A DNA stretch of 38,906 bases from an uncultured Lachnospiraceae bacterium (GCA_910587085.1 CAJUMC010000029.1:1-38906), one strand, 5' to 3'. Shown: positions 7,274 through 16,717, counted from the stretch's first letter. Notes: generated by a model not told the origin, from the letters alone. Translations and numbers: made by a program.

Positions 7274-8446
7274 GTGGCAGTTTATGAATATATCTCGCCC
7301 TGCCATTTTGGGCTAGAAGCCGTGCTGAAGCGGGAGCTTGCCGGACTCGGCATGGAGATCGTCCAGGTGGAGGACGGGCGAGTGACCTACCGCGGCGGGA
7401 GCGGTGAAATTGCCCGTGCGAACACCTTTCTGCGAACCACGGAGCGGGTGCTTCTCAAAGCGGCGCAGTTTCACGCGGAAACCTTTGACGAGCTCTTTGA
7501 GCGCACCAAGGCGGTTCCGTGGGAGGAATACATTCCAAGAAACGGAAAATTCTGGATCGCCAAGGCAACTTCTGTCAAAAGCAGGCTGTTCAGCCCATCG
7601 GATATCCAGTCCATTATGAAAAAGGCAATTGTGGAACGGCTCCGGCAGAAATACCATCAGGACTGGTTTGCCGAGGACGGAGCGAGCTACCCGATCCGCG
7701 TGACGATCATGAAGGACGAGGTGACGGCCGGCATAGACACCTCGGGGGAGTCGCTGCACAAGCGGGGCTACCGCAGGCTGACGAGCAGGGCACCGCTTAC
7801 CGAAACGCTTGCGGCGGCGCTGATCCTTCTGACTCCATGGAAAAAGGACAGGCTTCTTGTCGATCCGTTCTGCGGCAGCGGCACGATTCCGATCGAGGCC
7901 GCCATGCTCGGGCTGAATATGGCCCCGGGAAGGAACCGGAGCTTTCTCGCGGAAAGCTGGGACAACCTTGTGGAGCCGCGGGCTTTTGAATTGGCGCGGA
8001 GCGAGGCGGATGACGGCGTGCTGCGCGGGATCGAGCTGACCGTCCAGGGCTATGATATCGACCGAGAGATGGTGGATGCCGCCAGACAAAATGCCCGGCT
8101 TGCGGGGGTGGACGGTCAGATACATTTTCAGGCCCGCCCGGTTTCAGAGCTATCCAGCACAAAAAAATACGGATTCATCATTACAAATCCGCCTTATGGT
8201 GAGCGCCTGGAAGACAGACAGGCTCTGCCGGGGCTTTACCGGGAGATCGGTGCCGCGATGGCCGGGTTGCCGACCTGGTCCTGCTATATGATTTCGGGTT
8301 ATGAGGATGCACAGAAATATATCGGAAAAACGGCGGACAAAAACAGAAAGATCTACAACGGCATGCTGAAAACGTATTTTTACCAGTTTTCCGGGCCGAA
8401 GCCGCCGCGGAAAAACGGGGAGGAGAGGGGACAGGACGCAAACTGA
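7274..8446 (+). CDS. THUMP-domain class I RNA guanine-N2 methyltransferase (RlmL-N/YpsC type)
   Basis: Predicted SAM-dependent rRNA methyltransferase of about 390 aa. The N-terminal part (about 1-150) matches the ferredoxin-like plus THUMP RNA-binding region of this family, opening with YEYISPCHFGLEAVLKREL. The C-terminal Rossmann domain has DPFCGSGTIPIEAA (SAM motif I) and the catalytic NPPYGERL, the N-methyltransferase NPPY signature. GTG 7274 is chosen because GGAGG lies at 7265-7269; the longer frame from 7151 overlaps the rhodanese gene without a ribosome site. Family members modify 23S rRNA guanine, and B. subtilis YpsC is the closest type I recall. Family is solid; the exact base modified is inferred. 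Confidence 0.9.
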   Translation: MAVYEYISPCHFGLEAVLKRELAGLGMEIVQVEDGRVTYRGGSGEIARANTFLRTTERVLLKAAQFHAETFDELFERTKAVPWEEYIPRNGKFWIAKATSVKSRLFSPSDIQSIMKKAIVERLRQKYHQDWFAEDGASYPIRVTIMKDEVTAGIDTSGESLHKRGYRRLTSRAPLTETLAAALILLTPWKKDRLLVDPFCGSGTIPIEAAMLGLNMAPGRNRSFLAESWDNLVEPRAFELARSEADDGVLRGIELTVQGYDIDREMVDAARQNARLAGVDGQIHFQARPVSELSSTKKYGFIITNPPYGERLEDRQALPGLYREIGAAMAGLPTWSCYMISGYEDAQKYIGKTADKNRKIYNGMLKTYFYQFSGPKPPRKNGEERGQDAN

Positions 8447-8579
8447 GATTTCCGTAAAAAAAGACATGGCCGGGGAGTTCCGGCGGGCGGGAAAGTCCGT
8501 CGGTTCCGGGCCGTACCGGCAGGAAAAACCGGATAGGGGGAAATCCGGCTGCCGGCGCAGCGCCTTTTGGCAGGAAGCA

Positions 8580-9533
8580 CTACCTTGTTCTCTGGCCGGA
8601 CGGGCTGTCCGCTCCGGTCACGCGGTTTAGATAGCGCAGAATATCATTCATGATCTCGTGGCGGTTAAGCTCGTTGAGCAGCTCATGCCTGCAGTTTTCG
8701 TACAAAATGCAGTCCACATCGGCAAAGCCGAGCTTTTTGTAGGTCTCAAACAGGCGGATAACCTCGTCGCCGCATCCGCCCACCGGATCGGAATCGCCGC
8801 TCAGAAAAATGATCGGCAGATTTCTCGGCGTCTTTTTGATATTTGCCGGTTTGGTCACGACGGAGGCCAGCTTGACCAGATCATGGTACAGTCCTGCGGT
8901 GCAGATAAAGCCGCAGTATGGATCATTCATGTACAGGCCGACAGCTGCATTGCTCCTTGTGAGCCAGTCGCAGGAGGTACGCTCGGACAGAGCCCGGTAC
9001 TGCCTGCGCTCGAACAGGGCACGGTTCAGAAAAGGCGAGATATGGCGTTTTCCGCGGAACAGACGCACAAGCGAAGTCACGGCCAGACCCGAGAAAGACT
9101 GGGCGGCCGACGGCGCTGTCGTGCCGCAGAAAACCGCGGCATCCGCAAGCTGGCTGTACTGAGTGGCGCCGCGGGCGATCAGCGAGCCCATGCTGTGACC
9201 GAACAGGATAAGCTTTCCGCCGCGGTTTTTTTCCGAGGCATAGCTCAGGACGTCAACGGCGTCGAGAATCAGCTTTTCCCAGCCGCGCGAATCTGCGATA
9301 TAGCCCAGCTCCTCCAGCTTTTTGTCCGTGCCGTGGCCCCGGTGATCGTAGAGGTAGACATCGTAGCCGCAGCTGTTTAAAAACAATGTAAACTCGCGGT
9401 AGCGATTGTGATGCTCCGCGAGACCGTGAAGAATGACGACCGTTCCGTGAACCGTCCCGCCGTCGGCGAGAAAAGGATATACGGTCGTTTCACAGCCGTC
9501 CTCATGTATTAAAATAAGATCTTCTGCTTTCAT
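8580..9533 (-). CDS. Alpha/beta hydrolase, monoacylglycerol-lipase/lysophospholipase-like
   Basis: Soluble serine hydrolase of 317 aa (Hydrolase_4 type). Landmarks: oxyanion-hole region VILHGLAEHHNRY (about 33-45), DHRGHG (63-68), nucleophile elbow GHSMGS with Ser114, probable acid in LSGDSDPVGG, and catalytic His in ENCRHELLNE near the C-terminus. The triad is complete. ATG 9533 has a GGAG-type site upstream. It is transcribed away from the amidase gene, with which it shares a 190-base divergent spacer. It probably cleaves monoacylglycerols or lysophospholipids; the substrate is inferred from family only. Confidence 0.88.
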   Translation of the reverse strand: MKAEDLILIHEDGCETTVYPFLADGGTVHGTVVILHGLAEHHNRYREFTLFLNSCGYDVYLYDHRGHGTDKKLEELGYIADSRGWEKLILDAVDVLSYASEKNRGGKLILFGHSMGSLIARGATQYSQLADAAVFCGTTAPSAAQSFSGLAVTSLVRLFRGKRHISPFLNRALFERRQYRALSERTSCDWLTRSNAAVGLYMNDPYCGFICTAGLYHDLVKLASVVTKPANIKKTPRNLPIIFLSGDSDPVGGCGDEVIRLFETYKKLGFADVDCILYENCRHELLNELNRHEIMNDILRYLNRVTGADSPSGQRTR

Positions 9534-9723
9534 TTGGTTTCAGCTCCATTCTGCTTTGCGGCGAACCTGCCGCGGGATTTTTCTGATGCTGTGACGAATG
9601 CACAGAACCGTCTAATGGGATGAGTATAACATTTTTCGCAGAAAAATGCAATTACTACAAAATGTCATTGAATTCATACGGGAAACGGCTTATACTGTAC
9701 CTGATCCGGTGGGAGGAATTGTT

Positions 9724-11109
9724 TTGAAAGAAGATCGACTGATAAAACTGATCATGGCAGGCGGTATTTTTCTGCTCTGTCTTTTAATGCTGTTTTCTAA
9801 TTTATGGAAGAAACGTCTCCCGGAGGGGAATGTACAGCCGCCGGACGGACAGACCGGTACGGCACAGGGAACGGAGAGTGCCGAGACAGATCCTTCTGTC
9901 ACGGAGATGATCGACTGGTTTCCGGAGATGACCGGGCCGGCGACGCCGTTTGAGCCGCAGCCGCCGACCGGGCAGCCGGAGCGCAAGCTTTCTGAGGCGT
10001 GGAGCGGCATCCGCGGCGCTTCGACAACGGCGGTATTCGACTATCTGACGGACAAAACGATCGTACTCGAAAAGCGCAGCGGTTATGAAAATGCGGTTCT
10101 GACGCTGGAGGAATTACCGGTGTACCGTCAGCTGCGCATATCGCTTACCGGGGTAAAGGGCGATCCGATCCGGGACGAGGATATCAGGAGGATCGTTCAG
10201 GATACCTGCTACGGCGGTACCCCGCCTTCTCCGACGCCTACGGCGACGCCCGTTCCCACAAAGGCCGGGGCATCCGGACTGAAGCCCGGAATGCAGCCTA
10301 CCCCGACGCCTACGCTGTCCCCGGATGACCCCTATCTGGCCTGGCAGAACGACCTTGTGCGGGCGATTTCCTCGGAGGAGGAGCGGCTGGACGACGGCAC
10401 TCTGACGCAGACGCTGCTACTGACGCTGGATCGGACGTATGTCTGCCGTGTATACGAGGACGAATGGAACTATTATATCTCGCTCGAAAGACCAAAGGAT
10501 GTTTATTCCAGAATTATTGTCGTAGATGCGGGACACGGAGGAAATGACGAGGGGACGGGCTCGGCCGGGCGGGCTTATATGGAAAAAACAATAAATCTGA
10601 ATATTGTCCGGTATCTGAAGGAACTGTTTGACGGCCGGCCGGACATCAGAGTTTACTATACGCGGCTGGACGATACAAAACCGTCGCTCAAGCAGAGGGT
10701 AGCCCTGGCGAATGACCTGGAGGCCGATTTTTTCCTGAGCGTTCACTGCAACGCCAATGTATCAAAAAGTCTGCACGGGACGGAGGTGCTTTACAGTTCC
10801 CTGCAGAACGGCTGGACGGGCATGAATTCCAGGCAGTTTGCGCTGATGTGCCTGGCGGAGATGAACGAGAAGGTGGGTCTGTTTGACCGGGGCATCGTCG
10901 CGCGCGATCACAATGTCACGATTATCCGGGATTCGAGAGTGCCGGTCGCTCTTGTAGAAACGGCGTTTATGTCAAACGTATCCGATATGGAGCTGCTCGC
11001 GCAGGAGCAGACGCAGCGAAGGATCGCGGAAGCTCTTTTTTCGGCGGTTTTAAAAGCGTATGAGGTGCTCGAGGAAGAAGAGGCAGAAGAGCAGGGAGAG
11101 ATAAAATAA
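9724..11109 (+). CDS. Membrane-anchored N-acetylmuramoyl-L-alanine amidase (Amidase_3)
   Basis: Peptidoglycan amidase that cuts the bond between MurNAc and L-Ala, acting outside the membrane. From the TTG start (461 aa) it has an N-terminal membrane helix (about 8-25), a spacer region, a Pro/Thr-rich linker with repeated PTPT, and a C-terminal zinc amidase domain. Zn ligands and catalytic residues are visible: DAGHGG, the Glu in MEKTINL, SVHCNA and the Glu in VETAFMSN. TTG 9724 is preferred because GGGAGG at 9711-9716 is ideally placed; the ATG at 9646 lacks a clear site. Likely roles are wall remodelling, cell separation or spore cortex/mother-cell lysis. The rdgB-like and yfcE-like genes follow on the same strand. 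Confidence 0.92.
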   Translation: MKEDRLIKLIMAGGIFLLCLLMLFSNLWKKRLPEGNVQPPDGQTGTAQGTESAETDPSVTEMIDWFPEMTGPATPFEPQPPTGQPERKLSEAWSGIRGASTTAVFDYLTDKTIVLEKRSGYENAVLTLEELPVYRQLRISLTGVKGDPIRDEDIRRIVQDTCYGGTPPSPTPTATPVPTKAGASGLKPGMQPTPTPTLSPDDPYLAWQNDLVRAISSEEERLDDGTLTQTLLLTLDRTYVCRVYEDEWNYYISLERPKDVYSRIIVVDAGHGGNDEGTGSAGRAYMEKTINLNIVRYLKELFDGRPDIRVYYTRLDDTKPSLKQRVALANDLEADFFLSVHCNANVSKSLHGTEVLYSSLQNGWTGMNSRQFALMCLAEMNEKVGLFDRGIVARDHNVTIIRDSRVPVALVETAFMSNVSDMELLAQEQTQRRIAEALFSAVLKAYEVLEEEEAEEQGEIK

Positions 11110-11202
11110 GAAAGTACGGGCGCCATGGTCAGGCATGAGGAAAGCGTGCAGATTCGCGCAAAAACAGCTGCCGGTGCGGCAGAAGGGGAGGAAAGGCTGA
11201 AA

Positions 11203-11796
11203 ATGAAACAGATTATTTTTGCTACCGGAAATGCCGGAAAGCTGAAGGAGATTCGGGAAATTATGAAGGATACGGGCTTTGAGGTGCTGTCCATGAAGGA
11301 GGCGGGACTTGCGCTTGACATCGAGGAGGACGGCGCCACTTTTGCGGAGAACGCGCTGATTAAGGCGCGGGCGGTCTGTGCGGCCTCGGGCGGGATCGCG
11401 CTGGCAGACGATTCCGGGCTGGAGGTCGATTATATGGGCGGGGCACCGGGCGTCTATTCGGCCCGCTTTCTCGGGGAGGACACCTCCTACGGCGTCAAAA
11501 ACCGCTATATTCTGGACAAGCTTGCACAGGCGCAGGAAGAGGAGCGCGGAGCGCGGTTTGTCTGTGTGATTGCCGCGGTGTTCCCGGACGGACGGGAGGA
11601 GACGCGGGAGGCTGTGATCGAGGGCAGGATCGCGCGGGAGCCGGCCGGCGAGAACGGCTTCGGCTACGATCCGATTTTTTATGTGCCGGAATACGGCTGC
11701 ACTACGGCGGAGCTGTCGATGGAGCAGAAAAACAAAATCAGTCATCGGGCGAAGGCGCTGAACCGGATGAAGGAGGAGGTACTTTGCAGGCTGTAA
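11203..11796 (+). CDS. rdgB: XTP/dITP (non-canonical purine NTP) diphosphatase, RdgB/HAM1 family
   Basis: Cytoplasmic housekeeping enzyme that hydrolyses ITP, dITP and XTP to monophosphates, keeping deaminated purines out of nucleic acids. It is 197 aa, the usual family length. Motifs: ATGNAGKLKEI near the N-terminus, LADDSGLEVDYMGGAPGVYSARF in the middle, GENGFGYDPIF, and SHRAKAL near the end. ATG 11203 is chosen because the protein starts with the family-typical KQIIFATGN; upstream in-frame codons from 11125 look non-coding. GGAGGAAAGG lies just before. It overlaps the next gene by 13 bases, implying translational coupling. Confidence 0.95.
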   Translation: MKQIIFATGNAGKLKEIREIMKDTGFEVLSMKEAGLALDIEEDGATFAENALIKARAVCAASGGIALADDSGLEVDYMGGAPGVYSARFLGEDTSYGVKNRYILDKLAQAQEEERGARFVCVIAAVFPDGREETREAVIEGRIAREPAGENGFGYDPIFYVPEYGCTTAELSMEQKNKISHRAKALNRMKEEVLCRL

Positions 11797-12281
11797 AACA
11801 CATTCTTGTAATCAGCGATACGCACCGGCAGTTTCTGTACCTGAACCGGTTGAAGGAAACCATTTCCCGTCCTGATTACATTATACACCTCGGGGACGTT
11901 GCGCGGGATCAGGATTATATTTCCGCGCTGTTCGGCTGCCCGGTTGATATGGTTGCGGGAAACAATGATCTTTTTACGGATCTTCCGAGCGAATTTACAA
12001 TCCGCGAGGGGAGGCATGTCATCTTTCTGACGCACGGGCACGGCTACTCCGTGAGCAGCGGTACGGAGCGTCTCGTGCGGCGCGCCAGGGAGCTGGGGGC
12101 GGACACAGCGATGTTCGGCCATACGCACTGTCCTCTGATCGACATCAGGGATAATATTATGGTCGTCAACCCCGGCAGCATCAGTCAGCCGCGGCAGCAG
12201 GGACGCACGCCGACTTATGTGATGCTCAGGGTGCTGAAGGACGGAGAGATCGACTGCCGGGTTCATGAGGTAATCATCTGA
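11784..12281 (+). CDS. YfcE/MJ0936-family metallophosphoesterase
   Basis: Small calcineurin-like phosphodiesterase of 165 aa. All metal-binding motifs are present: SDTH, HLGDV, GNND, THGHG and GHTH. The start is TTG at 11784, with AGGAGGAGG at 11771-11779, inside the end of the rdgB-like gene. The two genes overlap by 13 bases, an arrangement common in Clostridia and indicating one operon. Relatives hydrolyse phosphodiesters in vitro; the physiological substrate is not known. There is no obvious terminator after its stop. Confidence 0.92.
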   Translation: MQAVKHILVISDTHRQFLYLNRLKETISRPDYIIHLGDVARDQDYISALFGCPVDMVAGNNDLFTDLPSEFTIREGRHVIFLTHGHGYSVSSGTERLVRRARELGADTAMFGHTHCPLIDIRDNIMVVNPGSISQPRQQGRTPTYVMLRVLKDGEIDCRVHEVII

Positions 12282-12358
12282 GAAGAACCAGCTCTCCGCT
12301 TCCGGAAAATGCGGCTGCGGGCACGGAAGGCCGGGAATAACAAAGGGCAAACTTACTA

Positions 12359-12387
12359 TTGAAAACGATTTTATTTTCTGATAATAT
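12359..12387 (+). promoter_or_regulatory. Possible promoter of the GGDEF/EAL gene
   Basis: TTGAAA (12359-12364), then GATAAT (12380-12385, 15-base spacer) or TAATAT (12382-12387, 17-base spacer), in a locally AT-rich patch about 55 bases before the start codon. It would give the gene transcription independent of the yfcE-like gene. Confidence 0.42.
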
Positions 12388-12440
12388 GCTTATTAAGCAG
12401 GCAGCTGAGAACTGCTTTCGGTGTACATATACGGAGGTGC

Positions 12441-15272
12441 ATGATGAAGGCTTTGCCGGGGAGTGATGCAGGGGAAAGGGAGCGCTACCGCGTGATAGCA
12501 GGGCTGGTGACGGATGTCCTGTTTGAGTATGATTATGCCTCTGGAAAAATGCTGAACCGCGTCTGCCGGGACGGTGAATTCGGGGAAAATGTGTGGCTGG
12601 ATAATCCAAGGGAGAGCACTCGGCCGCATATACACCCCAGCGATCTGCCACTGTATGAGCATTTTATGGAGGAGCTGGAGAGCGGGGCCGACCGGGTCTA
12701 TGTGGAGCTCCGGATGAAGCAGCCCTCCGGGGATTACTGCTGGACCGTATTTGAGGGAAGAATGCAGTATTCGGAGGACGGCAAGCCGTTCCGGATGGTC
12801 GGTCGGATCAAGGAGATGGAACAGCAGGACGAGACGGAGGACGACCGCCGGCACAATCTCGAAAAAAGGGATTATCTGACCCGGCTTCTGAACCGGGAGA
12901 GCTGCGGGCAGATTCTGGAGGCATATTACCGCGGAAGGCCGGAGGAGGGCTCTGTCCTTATCCTGCTTGATCTTGATGATTTTGATCAGTTCAACAGCGA
13001 GATGGGGCATCTGTTCGGCGACGAGGTACGGATCAGCATCGCCAATACCATAAAAAAGTCCGTTGCGGAGAACGATATTGTCGGCAGAGTGGGCGGCGAT
13101 TCCTATCTGATCTGTATCCGCGGCATCGAAAGCCGCAGGGAAGCAGAACAGCGCGCGGAGGAAATACAGAATGCAGTCGCGTCCATCTACGCGGGCGAGA
13201 AGCAGAAAAGGGAAAACCGGCCGCTTTCCTCGAGCATTGGCTGTGTGCTCTGCCCGGACGACGGGACGGAATTCACACAGCTGTTCGAGCGTGCCCGCTG
13301 CGCCGCAACCTGGTGCAAAGAGAACGGCAGGGGAAAAGCGGTTTTCTGGGATAAAAGCATGGAAAGCGGGTGCTGCACGCCGGACGGCGCATCTGCAAAA
13401 CCGCGCGGCTATGATAAATTTGATGAGTCCAGGAAAGAGAATTACGATGAATTCGGCTATGATCTGATGGAGCTGGCCTTCCGGCTGATCGAGGAGCACG
13501 CGGATATCGAAAGCGCCGTCAACCTTCTGCTCCGCAAAGTTGCCGATTATTACGATCTCTCCGCAATCTGCATCCGCGAGAAGTCGGAGAGGCCGTTCGA
13601 GATGCAGGTTACTTACGAATATCTGCGCCGGGATTATGAGAACTTTCAGAGCACCCTGGGACAGTTTCAGCTCTCCGGGGAAGACGAATGGAATTATTTC
13701 CGGAACGCCTGCCGGGACGGCTACTATTTTTACCGGAAGGGAAGCGCCGGCGGGGACACGCCGATGCGGCGCCTTGGTTCGGTTCCGGTGCAGGCGATGC
13801 TGGAGATCCCGATGTACCGGAAGAAGCAGTTTGTCGGCTGCATCGACTTCTGCGATGCGTACCTGGACAGGGAGTGGAGCGAAAGGGAGATCCGGACGCT
13901 GAAAACCTTCGGGCGGATCGTTACGGATTTTCTGCTGAATATGCGGGATTTCGAGGATACCGCCGTAAAAATGGAGCAGCTGAAGGAGCGGGACGGCTTG
14001 ACCGGGCTGTACCGGTACGATGTTTTTCTCGAAAAGCTTCAGAAGGTTCTTCTTATGCCCCGGGACTATCAGATCTGCCTTGTCTCCTCGGATATCCGCC
14101 ATTTCCGGTATATCAACGAGCATTACGGCGTCAGCGTGGGCGACCGCCTGCTCCGCTCCTTCGCGGAGGCACTGGTGGAGAACGGGAGCAATCTGCTGTT
14201 TGCCTGCCGGGTTTTTTCGGATAATCTGGTGGCAGCAGTGCGTATGCCGAACGGTTTTGATGAGAGGCGGATCTGCGGCATTGTCAAGCATTTCAACGAC
14301 GAGTTTTCCGAGGCGGTGCGCAGGAAGTTTTTTAACGGCAGGCTGAACGTCAATTCGGGCTATTATCTGGTTCGTGAGGGCGACAGCGCGGAGCGGGCGG
14401 TATCCAATGCAAATATGGCCCGGAAGCACGCGAAGGAGCCAGGGAACGCGGGCATGACCGTAATGTTCGAGGAGAGCATGATGGATGAGATCCGGCGGCA
14501 GGTACAGCTGACCGACGAGCTGCCGGACGCAATGAAAAACAGGGAGCTCCGGGTATTTTTTCAGCCGAAGGTGGAGTGCAGATCCGGAAAAATCATCGGC
14601 GCCGAGGCACTTGTGCGCTGGAAAAAGCCGGATGGAAGCTTTCTGTGTCCGGATGCTTTCATTCCCGTATTCGAGCGGAACGGCAGCATTGTGGAGCTCG
14701 ACTATTATGTGTACCGCGAGGTATTTGCGTGGCTTCGCTCAAGGCTGGATGCAGGGGAGCCGGTCGTGCCGGTATCGGTGAATGTTTCCCGCTTTCATCT
14801 GAGAGACAGAGCGGTGCTGGAATATCTCAGGGGGCTCTTTGAGGAGTACCGGATTCCGGCGAAGCTGCTGGAATTTGAACTGACGGAAAATCTCTATATG
14901 GAAAACATGGATAATGTCGTCCCGATGGCGCTTGAGCTGCGCCGGATGGGCGCGAAGGTGTCGATGGACGATTTCGGCTCGGGCTTTTCCTCGCTGAATG
15001 TGCTGAACAACCTGCCCATCGACGTGCTTAAGCTGGACAAGGTTTTTATGAAAAACGGGGCGCTGGAGGAAGGGGATAAGGCGGTGCTCACCTGCGTCGT
15101 GGAAATGGCGAAGAAGCTGCATATCCGCGTGCTGTGCGAGGGCGTGGAAAACGCCGAGCAGGATCGTTTTCTGTGCGAGATCGGCTGCGATATGATCCAG
15201 GGTTACTATTACGGAAGGCCGATGCCGGTGGACGAGTTTGAAGCAAGGCTGGCAGGGGACGAAGGAGCCTGA
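12441..15272 (+). CDS. PAS-GGDEF-GAF-GGDEF-EAL protein, probable c-di-GMP phosphodiesterase
   Basis: Large cytoplasmic signalling protein of 943 aa. Order: a PAS-like domain (about 15-125); GGDEF domain 1 (about 140-300) with GGDSY at 218-222 in place of GGDEF; a GAF-like region (about 345-505); a second GGDEF-like domain (about 515-670) with FSDNL at 592-596; and an EAL domain (about 690-940). EAL residues look intact: EAL at 722-724, ELTEN, MDDFGSGFSSLN, LKLDK and CEGVEN. It most likely degrades c-di-GMP, the two degenerate cyclase domains serving as regulatory or GTP-sensing modules. GGAGG at 12433-12437 allows ATG 12441 or 12444; the latter has better spacing. No membrane helix, so the signal sensed is internal. 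Confidence 0.9.
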   Translation: MMKALPGSDAGERERYRVIAGLVTDVLFEYDYASGKMLNRVCRDGEFGENVWLDNPRESTRPHIHPSDLPLYEHFMEELESGADRVYVELRMKQPSGDYCWTVFEGRMQYSEDGKPFRMVGRIKEMEQQDETEDDRRHNLEKRDYLTRLLNRESCGQILEAYYRGRPEEGSVLILLDLDDFDQFNSEMGHLFGDEVRISIANTIKKSVAENDIVGRVGGDSYLICIRGIESRREAEQRAEEIQNAVASIYAGEKQKRENRPLSSSIGCVLCPDDGTEFTQLFERARCAATWCKENGRGKAVFWDKSMESGCCTPDGASAKPRGYDKFDESRKENYDEFGYDLMELAFRLIEEHADIESAVNLLLRKVADYYDLSAICIREKSERPFEMQVTYEYLRRDYENFQSTLGQFQLSGEDEWNYFRNACRDGYYFYRKGSAGGDTPMRRLGSVPVQAMLEIPMYRKKQFVGCIDFCDAYLDREWSEREIRTLKTFGRIVTDFLLNMRDFEDTAVKMEQLKERDGLTGLYRYDVFLEKLQKVLLMPRDYQICLVSSDIRHFRYINEHYGVSVGDRLLRSFAEALVENGSNLLFACRVFSDNLVAAVRMPNGFDERRICGIVKHFNDEFSEAVRRKFFNGRLNVNSGYYLVREGDSAERAVSNANMARKHAKEPGNAGMTVMFEESMMDEIRRQVQLTDELPDAMKNRELRVFFQPKVECRSGKIIGAEALVRWKKPDGSFLCPDAFIPVFERNGSIVELDYYVYREVFAWLRSRLDAGEPVVPVSVNVSRFHLRDRAVLEYLRGLFEEYRIPAKLLEFELTENLYMENMDNVVPMALELRRMGAKVSMDDFGSGFSSLNVLNNLPIDVLKLDKVFMKNGALEEGDKAVLTCVVEMAKKLHIRVLCEGVENAEQDRFLCEIGCDMIQGYYYGRPMPVDEFEARLAGDEGA

Positions 15273-15323
15273 AGAAAGGTGGAAATTACCGTCTGAAAAA
15301 CATAAAAAAAGATTGATAAAAAT

Positions 15324-15352
15324 TTGACAAACAGGTAAAAAGATGATATGAT
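15324..15352 (+). promoter_or_regulatory. Promoter of the butyrate operon
   Basis: Perfect TTGACA (15324-15329), a 17-base spacer, and TATGAT (15347-15352) preceded by TG at 15344-15345. Transcription should begin about 15358, giving a leader of about 55 bases that contains a small ATGCGG/CCGCAT hairpin (15377-15391), a possible protein-binding site. I see no clear Rex-type operator. Confidence 0.8.
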
Positions 15353-15414
15353 AGGATCATGGTTCTTAACTGATCTATGCGGATTCCGCATAATACTTTA
15401 AGGAGGACAAATTT

Positions 15415-16602
15415 ATGTCAAAGAAAGTAGTTTTAGCAGGTGCATGCCGCACTGCGATCGGTACGATGGGTGGCTCTCTTTCTACGACACCGGCAGCGGA
15501 GCTGGGCGCGATCGTGATCAGAGAGGCGCTGAAGAGAGCGGGCGTTGCGCCGGAGCAGGTCGATCAGGTCTATATGGGCTGCGTTATCCAGGCAGGCCAG
15601 GGACAGAATGTTGCGCGTCAGTCTTCCATCAAGGCAGGGCTTCCGATTGAAGTTCCGGCTGTGACGATGAACGTAGTGTGCGGCTCCGGTCTGAACTGCG
15701 TAAACCAGGCGGCGCAGGCCATTATGGCGGGTGATGCCGATATCGTTGTGGCGGGCGGTATGGAGAATATGTCCATGGCTCCTTACGCGATTCCGCAGGC
15801 GCGCTACGGCTACCGCATGAACAACGGCACCCTGGTTGACACGATGATCAAGGACGCTCTGTGGGATGCTTTCAATGATTATCATATGATTAAGACGGCC
15901 GACAATATCTGCGAGGAGTGGGGCCTGACCCGCGAGGAGCTTGATGCGTTTGCTCTGAAGAGCCAGCAGAAGGCAGAGGCGGCGCAGAAGGCGGGTGCAT
16001 TCAAGGCAGAGATCGTTCCGGTAGAGATTAAGAAAAAGAAGGAAACCGTAATTTTTGATACCGATGAGGGACCGAGACATGGCTCCACCATCGAGGGTCT
16101 GGCAAAACTTCGCTCGATCAATCCGAACGGCTTTGTCACCGCGGGCAATGCGTCGGGCATCAATGACGGCGCGGCTGCCATTGTTGTGATGAGCGAGGAG
16201 AAGGCAAAGGAACTCGGCGTTAAGCCGATGGCTACGTTTGTTGCCGGTGCGCTGGCAGGCGTCCGCCCGGAGGTTATGGGAATCGGCCCGGTTGCTTCCA
16301 CGAGGAAGGTTATGGAGAAGACCGGCATGAAGATCGAGGATTTCGACATTATCGAGGCAAACGAGGCATTTGCGGCGCAGTCCGTAGCGGTAGGGAAGGA
16401 TCTCGGCATCGATGTGGACAGACAGCTGAACCCGAACGGCGGCGCGATTGCACTCGGACATCCGGTCGGCGCATCCGGCTGCCGCATCCTTGTGACTCTG
16501 CTTCATGAGATGCAGGCCAAGGGCGCGAAGACAGGTCTTGCAACGCTGTGCATCGGCGGCGGCATGGGCTGCTCCACGATCGTAAAGATCGAGGAAGCGT
16601 AA
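15415..16602 (+). CDS. thl: Acetyl-CoA acetyltransferase (thiolase)
   Basis: First enzyme of butyrate synthesis: condenses two acetyl-CoA to acetoacetyl-CoA. It is 395 aa, the standard thiolase length. Catalytic residues are visible: acyl-accepting Cys89 in NVVCGSGLNCV, His349 in ALGHPVGASG and Cys379 in LCIGGGMG. ATG 15415 follows AAGGAGG with good spacing. Codon use is strongly biased, as expected for a highly expressed gene. It heads an operon with crt, hbd, bcd, etfB and etfA. The biosynthetic rather than degradative direction is inferred from that operon. Confidence 0.97.
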   Translation: MSKKVVLAGACRTAIGTMGGSLSTTPAAELGAIVIREALKRAGVAPEQVDQVYMGCVIQAGQGQNVARQSSIKAGLPIEVPAVTMNVVCGSGLNCVNQAAQAIMAGDADIVVAGGMENMSMAPYAIPQARYGYRMNNGTLVDTMIKDALWDAFNDYHMIKTADNICEEWGLTREELDAFALKSQQKAEAAQKAGAFKAEIVPVEIKKKKETVIFDTDEGPRHGSTIEGLAKLRSINPNGFVTAGNASGINDGAAAIVVMSEEKAKELGVKPMATFVAGALAGVRPEVMGIGPVASTRKVMEKTGMKIEDFDIIEANEAFAAQSVAVGKDLGIDVDRQLNPNGGAIALGHPVGASGCRILVTLLHEMQAKGAKTGLATLCIGGGMGCSTIVKIEEA

Positions 16603-16689
16603 GGCGTTTAAAACTGTGCGCAGGGCTGCGGGAGCATAAAGCCGGGGGCTTCAGCACCGGCAGTATGCGCAGATGAAAAAAGCAGAATA

Positions 16690-16717
16690 TTCCGGGACGT
16701 TTTCCGGCGTCCGGGAA
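16690..16717 (+). other. Hairpin in the thl-crt spacer
   Basis: TTCCGGGACG (16690-16699) pairs with CGTCCGGGAA (16708-16717) with one mismatch, around an 8-base loop, within the 193-base gap between thl and crt. There is no U tract, so it is an mRNA structure rather than a terminator. Confidence 0.5.

Noticed and set aside
12393..14429. 678-residue open frame on the minus strand opposite the GGDEF/EAL gene
   Set aside because: It mirrors the codon structure of a clear plus-strand gene, has no ribosome site and shows no protein-family pattern; long antisense frames are expected in GC-rich DNA.
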